Of a stretch of 64,000 bases of DNA, positions 26,830-35,131 are shown one piece after another. The notes beneath the pieces were generated by a model. That model ran no database searches and was not told the DNA's origin. It saw nothing but the letters and a program-made list of their open reading frames with translations. The position numbers and the translations under genes are program-made. The first letter of the stretch is position 1; each line of letters begins with the position of its first letter. This DNA comes from Chryseobacterium daecheongense (GTDB lineage Bacteria; Bacteroidota; Bacteroidia; Flavobacteriales; Weeksellaceae): contig CP115858.1 in assembly GCA_027920525.1 (NCBI GenBank), positions 868,001 through 932,000 on the forward strand, given 5' to 3'.

Positions 26830-28293
26830 ATGAAAACAATACAATACTTTATAGCAGCCCTGTCAATAAGCGTTATGATGACAAGCTGTGCCAATGATCT
26901 GAATACAGATCCAGATGGAGATATCTCCGGTGAACAGTTGAATAATGATCAGTCATCACCTGAAAAAATACTGGGTGGAATATACCTTGATCTCCGCAGT
27001 AACGGAGCCGGAGGAACGACCTTACATTCGGATTTTGGAATTATGGCGATAAAAGCAGGATCAGACTTGATGTCTAATGACGTTATCCAGGCTAAAAATC
27101 AGCATTTGGGAATGTTTTACAATTATGATGCAACGAATGCCAATAATTCTGCATCCGAATTTGTATGGACTACATTTTATGCGAGAATCTTTATCATCAA
27201 CAAACTTCTGGATGGTCTGCAGAAAAATGGTAACGATAATAATATAGCCATTAAAGGACAACTTCTCGCCCTCAGAGCTTACTCCTATTTTTATCTGGTA
27301 CGGTTTTACGCCAACGATTACAAAGGACATCAATCGGAGCCGGGAGTTCCTTTGGTCTTAACAAGCAGCAACCCAAGCCAGGGACTTCCCAGAGCAATCA
27401 TATCGGATGTATATAAACAGATTGCCAGTGATATTGAAGAATCTATTATACTTCTGGATAGCTATGCCCGCCCATCCAGAGCCCAGATAGACCAAAGAAC
27501 GGCAAAAGCTATAGCCTCAGAAGTTTATTTACAGACAGGAGATTACATAAAAGCAGCAAAATATGCTGAAGAAAGCAAGCAGGGAATAGCGCTGATGACC
27601 GAAAATGAGTATACGACAACCGGGTTTTCCAATATCAATAATCCGGAAGTATTATGGGGTTTCCACAATACGACATCCACAATGAGTATTGGAAATTACT
27701 ATGCTTCTTTCTTCTCTATGTTTGATAATACCAATAAAGGATATGCCGGTGCTGCCGGTATCTATAAGCTTATCGACAAAAGGTTGTATGAAGCTATTCC
27801 AGAAACGGATTATCGCAAAAAAGTATTCAACGGAGCACAAAGCACTGCCTATACTTTTAATGGAGAAACAAGAAATTATCCTGCATATGTGAGCTGGAAA
27901 TTTAAAGACCCTACTTTTTTTGAAGGGGATTATATTTATATCAGGGCTTCATCATTATATTACATACAGGCTGAAGCACTGGCCAGACAGGGAAGGGAAG
28001 CAGAAGCCAGACAGGTATTGTATGAAATCACTTCGAAAAGAAACAGTGCCTACACGTTATCTACCAAAACCGGAAATGAGCTGATCAATGAAATTATCCT
28101 GCAAAAAAGGATAGAATTATGGGGTGAAGGTTATGACTGGTTTGACATGAAAAGACTGAATGTTCCTCTGGAAAGAATATATCCGGAAACCAACCATACG
28201 TTTGGCAGATTCAATCTTTCACCCGATAAATTCAGGTTCCAGATTCCTAATAAAGAGATCAATAACAATCCACAGATCAAACAAAACGACTAA
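26830..28293 (+). CDS. SusD/RagB family surface lipoprotein
   Basis: 487 residues. The lipobox is MMTSC, followed by ANDLNTDPDGD. The TPR-rich SusD fold shows in RALRAYSYFYLVRFYAND-type helices and the C-terminal block NEIILQKRIELWGEGYDWFDMKRL, typical of RagB/SusD (PF07980). It caps the SusC barrel encoded 6 bases upstream and captures the ligand at the cell surface. It ends in a strong terminator at 28336-28364, so the unit is leader ORF, susC, susD. Confidence 0.94.
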   Translation: MKTIQYFIAALSISVMMTSCANDLNTDPDGDISGEQLNNDQSSPEKILGGIYLDLRSNGAGGTTLHSDFGIMAIKAGSDLMSNDVIQAKNQHLGMFYNYDATNANNSASEFVWTTFYARIFIINKLLDGLQKNGNDNNIAIKGQLLALRAYSYFYLVRFYANDYKGHQSEPGVPLVLTSSNPSQGLPRAIISDVYKQIASDIEESIILLDSYARPSRAQIDQRTAKAIASEVYLQTGDYIKAAKYAEESKQGIALMTENEYTTTGFSNINNPEVLWGFHNTTSTMSIGNYYASFFSMFDNTNKGYAGAAGIYKLIDKRLYEAIPETDYRKKVFNGAQSTAYTFNGETRNYPAYVSWKFKDPTFFEGDYIYIRASSLYYIQAEALARQGREAEARQVLYEITSKRNSAYTLSTKTGNELINEIILQKRIELWGEGYDWFDMKRLNVPLERIYPETNHTFGRFNLSPDKFRFQIPNKEINNNPQIKQND

Positions 28294-28335
28294 CAACACA
28301 CATTCATTCATATCAACAAATTATTAGCAATTTGT

Positions 28336-28364
28336 AGCCGGAGTATTTTCACTCCGGCTTTTTT
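28336..28364 (+). terminator. Rho-independent terminator after SusC/SusD unit
   Basis: A 9-bp GC-rich stem (AGCCGGAGT, 28336-28344, with ACTCCGGCT, 28351-28359), a 6-base loop and a T-run. It is 42 bases after the SusD stop. Confidence 0.9.
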
Positions 28365-28526
28365 GTATATTACTTCTAATGGCAATTCAACTTATGGCCT
28401 CGCATTAGCACACATTTTGTTATGATAGATGCTCAGTATTACCATAATGAAATTAATTGATCTCTGGTCAATTCAAAATTAATTTGAAATTGGTGTACTT
28501 ATTTTATCCTGATTAATTTTTAAAAT

Positions 28527-29186
28527 ATGAAATTCCTAACTTATCTGGAGGCCAATAAAAAACTTCTATTTAAAGCAATACTTATGAGTTTAGTGGTGCT
28601 GTTTATTCTGTTGAGCCTTTTTGTTACTTTTATTTCTCCCGAATATCTGGACCTCCATATTTCCAGAGAAATCCAGGAGAATCAAACCAGGAATCTTGAC
28701 GCATTAATGATAGGTATCAGCTGGTTGGGAAGAACCCCGGTATCAGTGGTTATGGTTTTCCTTACTGCCCTTGTACTGGTTTTATTACGGTATAGAAAAG
28801 AAGCCGTATTTATTATATCCACATTGTTATCAGGACTTGTAGGCTTAATCCTTAAAATCATCATCAACAGACCGCGTCCTTCCCAGGATCTGGTCGTTCT
28901 TTTAGAAAAAACCCAATACCAGAGTTTTCCAAGCGGACACGTTTTATTTTATACCACTTTTTTCGGAGCGCTGATTCTTATTTTCCTTCATATGAAGACC
29001 ATAAAATATACCGTCCGCATATTTCTTGTTGCCGCCTGTCTGCTGATGATATTTGCAGGAGCTTTTTCCCGTATTTATCTGGGGGCACATTGGTTTACAG
29101 ATGTTTTAGGCGGATTTATTGTAGGGATTCTCTGTCTCTTTGCTTTGGGATCCGTCTATGTGAAAAATATAAGAACTGCACCATAA
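28527..29186 (+). CDS. PAP2-family membrane phosphatase
   Basis: 219 residues with about five or six membrane helices. All three phosphatase motifs are intact: Lys110-x6-Arg117-Pro118 (KIIINRPRP), Pro-Ser-Gly-His (135-138, FPSGHVLF), and Ser-Arg-x5-His188-x3-Asp192 (SRIYLGAHWFTD). It probably dephosphorylates a lipid phosphate such as undecaprenyl pyrophosphate or phosphatidylglycerol phosphate at the periplasmic face. It stands alone between the SusD terminator and the MgtC-like gene. Confidence 0.93.
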   Translation: MKFLTYLEANKKLLFKAILMSLVVLFILLSLFVTFISPEYLDLHISREIQENQTRNLDALMIGISWLGRTPVSVVMVFLTALVLVLLRYRKEAVFIISTLLSGLVGLILKIIINRPRPSQDLVVLLEKTQYQSFPSGHVLFYTTFFGALILIFLHMKTIKYTVRIFLVAACLLMIFAGAFSRIYLGAHWFTDVLGGFIVGILCLFALGSVYVKNIRTAP

Positions 29187-29224
29187 AGTTGCTGAATAGT
29201 AAAGTGATATAATGACGAAAAGGC

Positions 29225-29286
29225 AAAATTGCATAAAACCGGCTTCTCAAAAAATAAAATTTACAATTCAATAAATCTGCAATTTT
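29225..29286. repeat. Spaced 9-bp inverted repeat in gene-free stretch
   Basis: AAAATTGCA (29225-29233) and TGCAATTTT (29278-29286) are complementary across 44 bases. The 29187-29458 interval has no credible ORF. A degenerate CCGGCTT/CCGGCTTTTCGC duplication lies in the same stretch. It may be a decayed repeat, or read-through sequence between the PAP2 and MgtC-like genes. No terminator with a T-run is evident. Confidence 0.35.
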
Positions 29287-29458
29287 ACCTTCCAGCTTTA
29301 TTCGATTCCGGCTTTTCGCTTTTTCGCGATGTAACAATACTTCAAAATGGTATCTTTTTTGCGACCATATCCCCATGAGTTGTTTTATTTCTGCTTATTG
29401 AAACTCAGTCCAATAGCAAAACACTCTGAATATTCGTTACACTTTAATTCTTAACATT

Positions 29459-30151
29459 ATGCTTAATTATAACTTAGCTAATCAGGAAATAGCCATCCGC
29501 CTGCTTGTTGCTGCTGTATTCGGCGGTCTTGTCGGTTGGGACAGACAAAGGAAAGAAGGGGTGGCAGGTTTAAGAACCCATATGTTGGTTTGTGTAGGTT
29601 CTTCTTTAATTATGATTGTTTCTGCCTTTGGCTTTAATGATATTATGGGAAAACCTTCTATTGTGCTCGACCCTTCAAGGATTGCTGCCCAGGTCATCAG
29701 TGGAATAGGCTTTTTGGGAGCCGGTACCATTCTTTTTCTCAGACCACAAATTATAATCGGACTTACTACAGCGGCTGGATTGTGGGCTGTTGCAGGTATC
29801 GGATTAGCCGTTGGGGGTGGCTTGTATTTTCCAGCCTTCATTGCCACGGTGATCATCCTTGTTATTCTGGCTCTTTTAAAACCATTTGAAAGAAAGCTTT
29901 TTAAAAGTACAAAAGGTAAAACCATGACCTTGTTCTATAATTCCGGACTGATCAGCCTTGCTCAGATTGAAAGTATATTCACTAAATATGAGTTGGTTAC
30001 AAGTGAAATATTCATACACAGCAGTAAGGACAGCTCATCCGATGAACTAAAGGTTACCTTTGATTACAATTCCGCTCCATCTCAAATACTTTCAGCATTA
30101 GATGAGTTTAAAACGATTGAAGGGATAACTGAGATTAATTCTCATATCTAA
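29459..30151 (+). CDS. MgtC/SapB family membrane protein
   Basis: 230 residues. The N-terminal MgtC domain (residues about 1-140) has several membrane helices and the conserved block GGLVGWDRQRKEGVAGLRTH, followed by ISGIGFLGAGTI. The C-terminal about 80 residues form a soluble ACT-like domain (LAQIESIFTKYELVTSEIFIH). MgtC homologues influence Mg2+ homeostasis and ATP synthase activity in other bacteria; the role here is unproven. It has no partner gene close by. Confidence 0.92.
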   Translation: MLNYNLANQEIAIRLLVAAVFGGLVGWDRQRKEGVAGLRTHMLVCVGSSLIMIVSAFGFNDIMGKPSIVLDPSRIAAQVISGIGFLGAGTILFLRPQIIIGLTTAAGLWAVAGIGLAVGGGLYFPAFIATVIILVILALLKPFERKLFKSTKGKTMTLFYNSGLISLAQIESIFTKYELVTSEIFIHSSKDSSSDELKVTFDYNSAPSQILSALDEFKTIEGITEINSHI

Positions 30152-30241
30152 TAAATTTTTCTTTAAATTCTTTTTCAACTTTAAGAATTATACAGCAAAA
30201 TGATCCGCTTCATTTATGCAGATTTGTACATTAAGCAAGAT

Positions 30242-30277
30242 TAATATTGCAATATAATGCAAATTTGCATATTTTTG
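30242..30277 (+). promoter_or_regulatory. MFS/DeoR promoter with 14-bp palindromic operator
   Basis: The -7 box TATTTTTG is at 30270-30277 and a TTG at 30247-30249 lies 20 bases upstream as the -33 element. Between them is a perfect palindrome ATGCAAATTTGCAT (30257-30270). It overlaps a second motif, TAATATTGCAATATAA (30242-30257), which is identical to part of the arsR operator at 46649-46664. The first palindrome is the best candidate operator for the DeoR regulator of this operon. Confidence 0.65.
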
Positions 30278-30297
30278 CAAAACAAATAATTACATTA

Positions 30298-31482
30298 ATG
30301 GTCTCTGAAACGGTAAGGAAAGCAAAAATAGCTACCCAGCTTATATTTTTAGTTTGTGGATTGGGAATTGCGAGTTGGGCACCTATGGTTCCCTTTGCTA
30401 AAGACAGGCTTAGATTAGATGAAGCCGATTTAGGCTTACTGTTGCTTTTGCTGGGAGGAGGAGCCTTGTTGATGATGCCTTTATCAGGACTCCTGATCAA
30501 TAAAATAGGGAGCCGGAAAATTATAGCTGTAAGCGTTTTGTTGAGTGCATTACTTCTTCCTTTTCTATTGATTATATCGGATGTTTATATTATGGGAGCC
30601 GTTCTTTTCGCATTCGGGTGCAGCATAGGAACGATTGATGTAGCTATGAATGCTCATGGAGTACAGGTGCAGAATCAATATGGAAAACCTATTATGTCAT
30701 CCCTACACGGACTCTTTAGTGTTGGCGGGCTTTTCGGTTCTTTAGGACTGGGTTTTCTTATGAAGCTGGGATTAAATCCGATTTATGCGGCAGTAAGTAT
30801 ATCCGTTTTGCTTATTTTCCTTTTGATCATTCAATTCAGATATTTATTTGATCGTGAAACGGAAAGAAAAAGCATTATCCAGTTTTCCCATGTGGATCCT
30901 GAAAGTAAAACGACTTCCCGTTTTCAATGGATGGATTCGAGAGTTTTGATTCTGGGGATCATGTGCTTTATGGTTTTTCTCTCCGAAGGAGCTATGTTGG
31001 ATTGGAGTGCCGTATTTCTAAGAGATGATAAAGGCGTAGAGTCTGAATTTTCAGGGATAGGATATGCTGCTTTTTCTGTAGCCATGGCTATTATGAGATT
31101 ATCGGGGGACTCCCTTATCAGCAAATTAAACAGTAGGATAGTGGTCATAGGCGGAAGTATTATTGCTGCAGCGGGAGTAATTATTTTAACGTTTAGTCCA
31201 TGGGTACCGCTATCTCTTTTTGGCTTTATATTACTCGGATTGGGAGCTGCCAATATCGTTCCTGTATTTTTCAGTGAAGGCGGGAGGATTTCAGGAATTT
31301 CTTCCACGGTTGCCATTCCTGCAATTACGACAATAGGTTATGCCGGATCACTGGCAGGTCCTGCTTTACTAGGCTTTATTGCGCATCATTTTTCTTTGAC
31401 TGCTGCATTTGAAATTATAGCTTTGCTATTTGTTGTGGTCGCCATCATATATAAATTCAGAAATACTTCGTCATCATGTTAA
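30298..31482 (+). CDS. MFS transporter (YbjJ-like)
   Basis: 394 residues from the ATG at 30298. An in-frame upstream ATG at 30247 lies inside the promoter and is rejected. Twelve membrane helices can be traced, with loop motifs IASWAPMVPFAKDRL near the start and NKIGSRK between helices 2 and 3, resembling the YbjJ group of major facilitator transporters. It probably exports or imports a small organic molecule. The DeoR gene overlaps its end by 7 bases, so the pair is translationally coupled and the regulator likely responds to the transported compound or its phosphate. Confidence 0.9.
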   Translation: MVSETVRKAKIATQLIFLVCGLGIASWAPMVPFAKDRLRLDEADLGLLLLLLGGGALLMMPLSGLLINKIGSRKIIAVSVLLSALLLPFLLIISDVYIMGAVLFAFGCSIGTIDVAMNAHGVQVQNQYGKPIMSSLHGLFSVGGLFGSLGLGFLMKLGLNPIYAAVSISVLLIFLLIIQFRYLFDRETERKSIIQFSHVDPESKTTSRFQWMDSRVLILGIMCFMVFLSEGAMLDWSAVFLRDDKGVESEFSGIGYAAFSVAMAIMRLSGDSLISKLNSRIVVIGGSIIAAAGVIILTFSPWVPLSLFGFILLGLGAANIVPVFFSEGGRISGISSTVAIPAITTIGYAGSLAGPALLGFIAHHFSLTAAFEIIALLFVVVAIIYKFRNTSSSC

Positions 31483-32225
31483 AAGAAGAACGTTTTGAGG
31501 TCATCCTGACCCAGCTAAAGAAAAAAAAGAAAGTTATGTTTGAGAGCCTGGCCTCAGATCTTAATGTTTCTGAAGACACGGTACGAAGAGATATAGAGCA
31601 GCTTCACCGCAATGGTCTTTTATCCAAGGTTCGTGGAGGTGCTATTTTAAGAGAGAAAGATCCGCTATCTTTTCATGACAGGCAGTCTTTTTTGGCCGAG
31701 GAGAAAAATGTAATTGCTTTAAAAGCTCAGCAATTCATTAAGGATGGGATGACCCTCTTTTTAGATGGGGGAACAACCCTCTGTGCAGTTGCGAATTATA
31801 TGCCGGCAACTATCAATATCCGGGTTATAACGAACAACACCTCGCTTATTCCTATACTTAGTAAATTCAAAAGGGTAGAACTGATTCTGTTGGGAGGAAT
31901 TTATGATAATGATTTAGCCGTTACTACAGGAAATGCAACCTGTCATGAAGCGTCCCGGTTTATTGCAGATCTTTTCATCATGGGAACCTGTGCAATAGAT
32001 GCAGATTTTGGTGCATCAGCAACTTCTATGACTGATGCGGAAACCAAAAGAACCATGATCAGATCATCAAAAAAAACAATTGCACTCGCCAATCAAAATA
32101 AACTCCGACGGACAGAACCCCTTAAAATCTGTGATATAGAAGATCTTGATGTATTAATTACAGATCTATCTGCCGATCATGATGAACTGGAATCTTTCAG
32201 GAGATTGAATCTTCAGATTGTATAG
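31476..32225 (+). CDS. DeoR/GlpR family transcriptional regulator
   Basis: 249 residues. The N-terminal DeoR helix-turn-helix (VMFESLASDLNVSEDTVRRDIEQLHRNG, residues about 19-46) and the following KVRGGA are diagnostic. The C-terminal part is the sugar-phosphate-sensing DeoRC fold (LFLDGGTTLCAVANYM). It overlaps the MFS gene by 7 bases and probably binds the palindrome at 30257-30270 to repress the operon until an inducer appears. Inducer identity is unknown. Confidence 0.94.
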   Translation: MLKEERFEVILTQLKKKKKVMFESLASDLNVSEDTVRRDIEQLHRNGLLSKVRGGAILREKDPLSFHDRQSFLAEEKNVIALKAQQFIKDGMTLFLDGGTTLCAVANYMPATINIRVITNNTSLIPILSKFKRVELILLGGIYDNDLAVTTGNATCHEASRFIADLFIMGTCAIDADFGASATSMTDAETKRTMIRSSKKTIALANQNKLRRTEPLKICDIEDLDVLITDLSADHDELESFRRLNLQIV

Positions 32226-32385
32226 AGAACAGTATTATAAACTGTACGATTGAATGTTAAAAATCAATCTAAAAGCTTATGTTACCGTCATTCTTTTTCT
32301 AGGACAAACGGCTTTTTCTTTTCAGCCGATTCTCTATAATTAAAAAATACATAATATTATAAGTAAGATAAGTCATATTTATCAT

Positions 32386-32429
32386 GATAACAAAATCAAC
32401 CCGCTCAATAGCAGGTTGATTTTGTTATC
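32386..32429. terminator. 16-bp perfect hairpin between convergent genes
   Basis: GATAACAAAATCAACC (32386-32401) pairs fully with GGTTGATTTTGTTATC (32414-32429), and a GCT/AGC mini-stem closes the loop. It separates the DeoR gene from the convergent cytochrome b gene. There is no long T-run after it on either side. It probably acts as a bidirectional terminator or 3'-end stabiliser. Confidence 0.7.
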
Positions 32430-32452
32430 AATATTCCGGAGCACACTTCTCT

Positions 32453-33127
32453 CTATTTTATCCATCCAAAATAAATCGAAATGGGCATCATTGCAAGTGT
32501 AAAAGGTATTATAACGGCAAAAGCATAACCAATATTGAGAATCAGGCAATTGAATTTATTGGGATTACCACCAAGAGAACGGAATGCACTTTGGAAGCCA
32601 TGTGCCAAATGCCAGGCAAGGGATGAACATCCAATCAGGTATATAACCACTTCAACTGGATTCGTGAATTTATCAATCATCATTTGATACAAGGGAAGTT
32701 CTTCGCCCGACTGAAACTGATGAATTCGATTGGGAATCCAAAAATTTCGGGTGTGAATGACCAGGAATAACAAAAGCAATGTCCCTAATAAAGTCATGCT
32801 TTTACTATACCATGTAACTCCGGACAGCCTTTTTTCTATTGCATATCCAACCGGCCTGGCCTTTTTATTCTTATACCACAGCATATAGCCCTGGACAATA
32901 TGAATAATAAATCCAATAACCAAAAATACCTCAATCGTCCTGATAATAGGATTGGTAGCCATAAAATGGGCTCCGATTCCAAATGTTTCCCCATGATCAT
33001 TATAAAAAATAAGCGCATTAACCGAAGCATGTACAATAAGAAAGCTGATTAGAAATAAACCGCTTAATGCCATTACAACTTTTCTTCCTATGGAAGTTGT
33101 GATCAGGGTATTTTTCTGATAGTTCAT
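32453..33127 (-). CDS. Succinate dehydrogenase-type cytochrome b (orphan SdhC-like)
   Basis: 224 residues from the ATG at 33127, where MNYQKNTLITTSIGRKVVMALSG (start and end quoted) is the usual N-terminus. Five membrane helices carry His residues in SFLIVHAS, GFIIHIVQGY, LFLVIHTRN and SLAWHLAHG, suitable for two b-type haems as in the TIGR02046 SdhC family. No SdhA or SdhB gene is adjacent, so this is an orphan paralogue. It follows an SDR gene by 38 bases and is probably co-transcribed with it. Its redox partner is unknown. Confidence 0.85.
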   Translation of the reverse strand: MNYQKNTLITTSIGRKVVMALSGLFLISFLIVHASVNALIFYNDHGETFGIGAHFMATNPIIRTIEVFLVIGFIIHIVQGYMLWYKNKKARPVGYAIEKRLSGVTWYSKSMTLLGTLLLLFLVIHTRNFWIPNRIHQFQSGEELPLYQMMIDKFTNPVEVVIYLIGCSSLAWHLAHGFQSAFRSLGGNPNKFNCLILNIGYAFAVIIPFTLAMMPISIYFGWIK

Positions 33128-33165
33128 AGCTGCTTTTCTGAGATAATAGTAAGATCTTCGGATAA

Positions 33166-33918
33166 TCAACGCCTGTTTTCGGGCTTTGCAATCCATTCAG
33201 AATATTTGATCACTCCTACATAAGCAGGATGTTCCGGAACCAGTGTCTTTTCTTCCAGTATAGCTCCTGAATAGGGTGCAGCTGTATCGGTTTCAATCTG
33301 AATATCTTTTCCGGTTGATACAATATATTGCTTTATCCAGTCATCCAGCCTTATTTGATCCGGACCTCCTATTTCAATCATTTCATTGACGGGTTTTTCA
33401 ACTGCGACTTTACTCATAAATGCAGCGACTTCAGCACTTGCCATAGGCTGAACAAATGCATCTGAAAGCCATACTTTTCCGTCTGATGTTCCTATCGTTG
33501 CAATCCCTCCCGCAAATTCAAAAAATTGGGTGGCATGAACAATGGTAAATGGTATTCCAGACTCTCTGATCATATCTTCCTGAGTTTGCTTAGCCCTAAA
33601 ATATCCACTCTCTTGCAATTTATCTGTTCCTACTACTGAGAGCGCAACATAATGCTGCAGTCCGGCTTTCTTTGTCGCGGACAACAAATTATGGGTGGAA
33701 GTTTTGAAAAAGGTCATCACATCATCATCTGCGAATGATGGTGAATTCGATACATCAATTACTACACGAGCTTCTTTAAGGGCCTCATCAAGACCTTCTC
33801 CGGTAATTGTATTAACGCCGGAACTTGGTGAAGCAGAGATAACTTCATGTTCATTTTTAAGAATATTTGTTAGCTGACTTCCTATAAGTCCGCTACCTCC
33901 GATGATTACAATTTTCAT
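33166..33918 (-). CDS. NmrA/SDR-type NAD(P)-binding protein
   Basis: 250 residues. The N-terminal Rossmann motif is GGSGLIGSQL (residues about 7-16), followed by a short atypical-SDR fold (YVALSVVGTDKL, YFRAKQTQEDMIRESG) in which the catalytic Tyr-x3-Lys becomes YFRAK. Such proteins act as NAD(P)H-dependent reductases or redox sensors. It is transcribed from the 65-bp promoter element at 33929-33993, which is duplicated before the cupin gene, and leads into the orphan SdhC-like gene. Confidence 0.9.
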   Translation of the reverse strand: MKIVIIGGSGLIGSQLTNILKNEHEVISASPSSGVNTITGEGLDEALKEARVVIDVSNSPSFADDDVMTFFKTSTHNLLSATKKAGLQHYVALSVVGTDKLQESGYFRAKQTQEDMIRESGIPFTIVHATQFFEFAGGIATIGTSDGKVWLSDAFVQPMASAEVAAFMSKVAVEKPVNEMIEIGGPDQIRLDDWIKQYIVSTGKDIQIETDTAAPYSGAILEEKTLVPEHPAYVGVIKYSEWIAKPENRR

Positions 33919-33928
33919 TTTTTTTTGT

Positions 33929-33993
33929 TTTGATTATTAATACAACAAAACTGGAAATAAAAAAGCCATATCTGCTTAAACTGGTTTAAGAAA
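33929..33993 (-). promoter_or_regulatory. Duplicated 65-bp promoter element, copy A (upstream of SDR gene)
   Basis: It is 65 bases and matches 34576-34640 at 60 positions. It contains a dyad CTTAAAC-TG-GTTTAAG (33975-33990) and, closer to the gene, CAGTTTTG on the minus strand (33953-33946), one mismatch from TAnnTTTG. The dyad centre would be about 42 bases upstream of the transcription start, a usual activator position. Confidence 0.7.
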
Positions 33994-34058
33994 ATGCTAA
34001 CCATTCAGATTTCTACAAAATGGGATTCATAATCTCAGCAGAATAAAATAATAAAAAA

Positions 34059-34084
34059 CCTCATTTTAAAAATTAAAAATGAGG
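34059..34084 (-). terminator. Terminator after cupin gene
   Basis: CCTCATTTT (34059-34067) pairs with AAAATGAGG (34076-34084). It lies 55 bases past the cupin stop on the minus strand and before copy A of the duplicated promoter. Confidence 0.7.
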
Positions 34085-34139
34085 CTTATCAAATTTGTAA
34101 AATGTTTTTCTCCAGAAGTGAAATGCAGATTGAGAAACT

Positions 34140-34559
34140 TTATTTTTTTTCCGGAACTAAAAATGGTTTCCCTTTATCTCCGACAAAAAAGGCAAGAAGC
34201 CTGGCTGGCTTATCTTTGCTCATATTTCTCGTTCCTGAATGTAGTCCGTCTGGTTTTTCATAAAAGGCATCGCCGGCTTTATAATGATATACTTTACCAT
34301 CAAAGGTAGATTCCAGTTCACCCTCTAAAACGTAACCAAAAGTAGGAATAGGATGCCGGTGTGGCGCAGAGACTTCACCCGGAGAAAAATTAACGATAGC
34401 CATTTTTACTTCCTGCTCTTTAAGCCCGGAAGTTTCTATGAATTGTTTGAAGATAACACGTGGTGGGATTTCAGGTGCTGAATCCCCGGAATGTTGTGCT
34501 TTTGCATTCATCACAAAAGCAAAACAAAAGGTAATAGGAATGATTGCTGATTTTTTCAT
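34140..34559 (-). CDS. Secreted cupin-domain protein
   Basis: 139 residues. A signal peptide (MKKSAIIPITFCFAFVMNAKA) precedes a single cupin_2 barrel. The metal-binding cupin motifs are HRHPIPTFGYVLEGE (two His and a Glu) and a later His in PDGLHSG. It is predicted to sit in the periplasm; substrate unknown. Its upstream 65-bp element is a copy of the one before the SDR gene, which suggests the cupin, SDR and SdhC-like genes form one regulon. Confidence 0.88.
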   Translation of the reverse strand: MKKSAIIPITFCFAFVMNAKAQHSGDSAPEIPPRVIFKQFIETSGLKEQEVKMAIVNFSPGEVSAPHRHPIPTFGYVLEGELESTFDGKVYHYKAGDAFYEKPDGLHSGTRNMSKDKPARLLAFFVGDKGKPFLVPEKK

Positions 34560-34575
34560 TGTATCCAGTTTTTTC

Positions 34576-34640
34576 TTTGATTATTACTAAAGCAAAACTG
34601 GAAATAAAAAAGCCATATAAGCTTAAACTGGTTTAAGAAA
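34576..34640 (-). promoter_or_regulatory. Duplicated 65-bp promoter element, copy B (upstream of cupin gene)
   Basis: It matches 33929-33993 at 60 of 65 positions. The dyad CTTAAAC-TG-GTTTAAG is at 34622-34637 and the CAGTTTTG box (minus strand) at 34600-34593, with spacing identical to copy A. Confidence 0.7.
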
Positions 34641-34672
34641 TATTACTTTAAAATTCATTCTATTCCCAACAA

Positions 34673-34697
34673 AAAACCACTGCAATACAGTGGTTTT
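34673..34697 (-). terminator. Terminator after DUF6150 gene
   Basis: A 10-bp stem (AAAACCACTG, 34673-34682, with CAGTGGTTTT, 34688-34697) with a 5-base loop and A/T-rich flanks, located 40 bases past the DUF6150 stop. Confidence 0.8.
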
Positions 34698-34736
34698 CTA
34701 TTATAAAAATATAATTTCTATGATTCAGTAAATGGA

Positions 34737-35024
34737 TCAGCTTTTAAGCTTACCTTTCAACGGGTGCTCGCCCTGCCATCCGGCACTGGCATCATTACCC
34801 ACATAATGAATTGATAAATCTGCAGCGGCTTTGGAATTGGAAAAGCAAATGGAACGATCCGAGCTGTTCTCCAATTTCTCAATATACCAGAACGCTTCAT
34901 TTTCCAGAGCTTTCAGTTTAGAGTTTGTTTTATAGACCAGTAGATCAGCTGAGCTTTCAACATCAGTTTCATAAACTACAAGATCATTTTTAGATTGAAA
35001 ATTTTTAATACTAATACTTGGCAT
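34737..35024 (-). CDS. DUF6150 (septknot-like) small protein
   Basis: 95 residues, no signal peptide. The pattern of short strands with ADLLVYKT, AFWYIEKLEN, RSICFSNSKAAADLSIHYV and a terminal AGWQ fits the small DUF6150 family, known also as septknot, a compact beta fold. No function is established. It stands as a single gene with its own terminator, between an AraC regulator and the cupin gene. Confidence 0.75.
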   Translation of the reverse strand: MPSISIKNFQSKNDLVVYETDVESSADLLVYKTNSKLKALENEAFWYIEKLENSSDRSICFSNSKAAADLSIHYVGNDASAGWQGEHPLKGKLKS

Positions 35025-35131
35025 GTGTTCGGTGTTTTGGAGTTATTATATTTCGGTATTGAATCAATTCCGTAGGCCTAAAGGTAGTAAATTATAATTT
35101 AATGGGTCACAATGCTTTATATCTCCTTCCA

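Noticed and set aside
29482..29925. 147-codon ORF on the minus strand
   Set aside because: It lies fully inside the MgtC-like gene, is Pro/Lys-rich and hydrophilic in the pattern of an antisense shadow, and has no promoter or family.
30924..31316. 130-codon minus-strand ORF
   Set aside because: It is antisense to the MFS gene, with composition typical of the complement of membrane helices; the MFS frame is intact.
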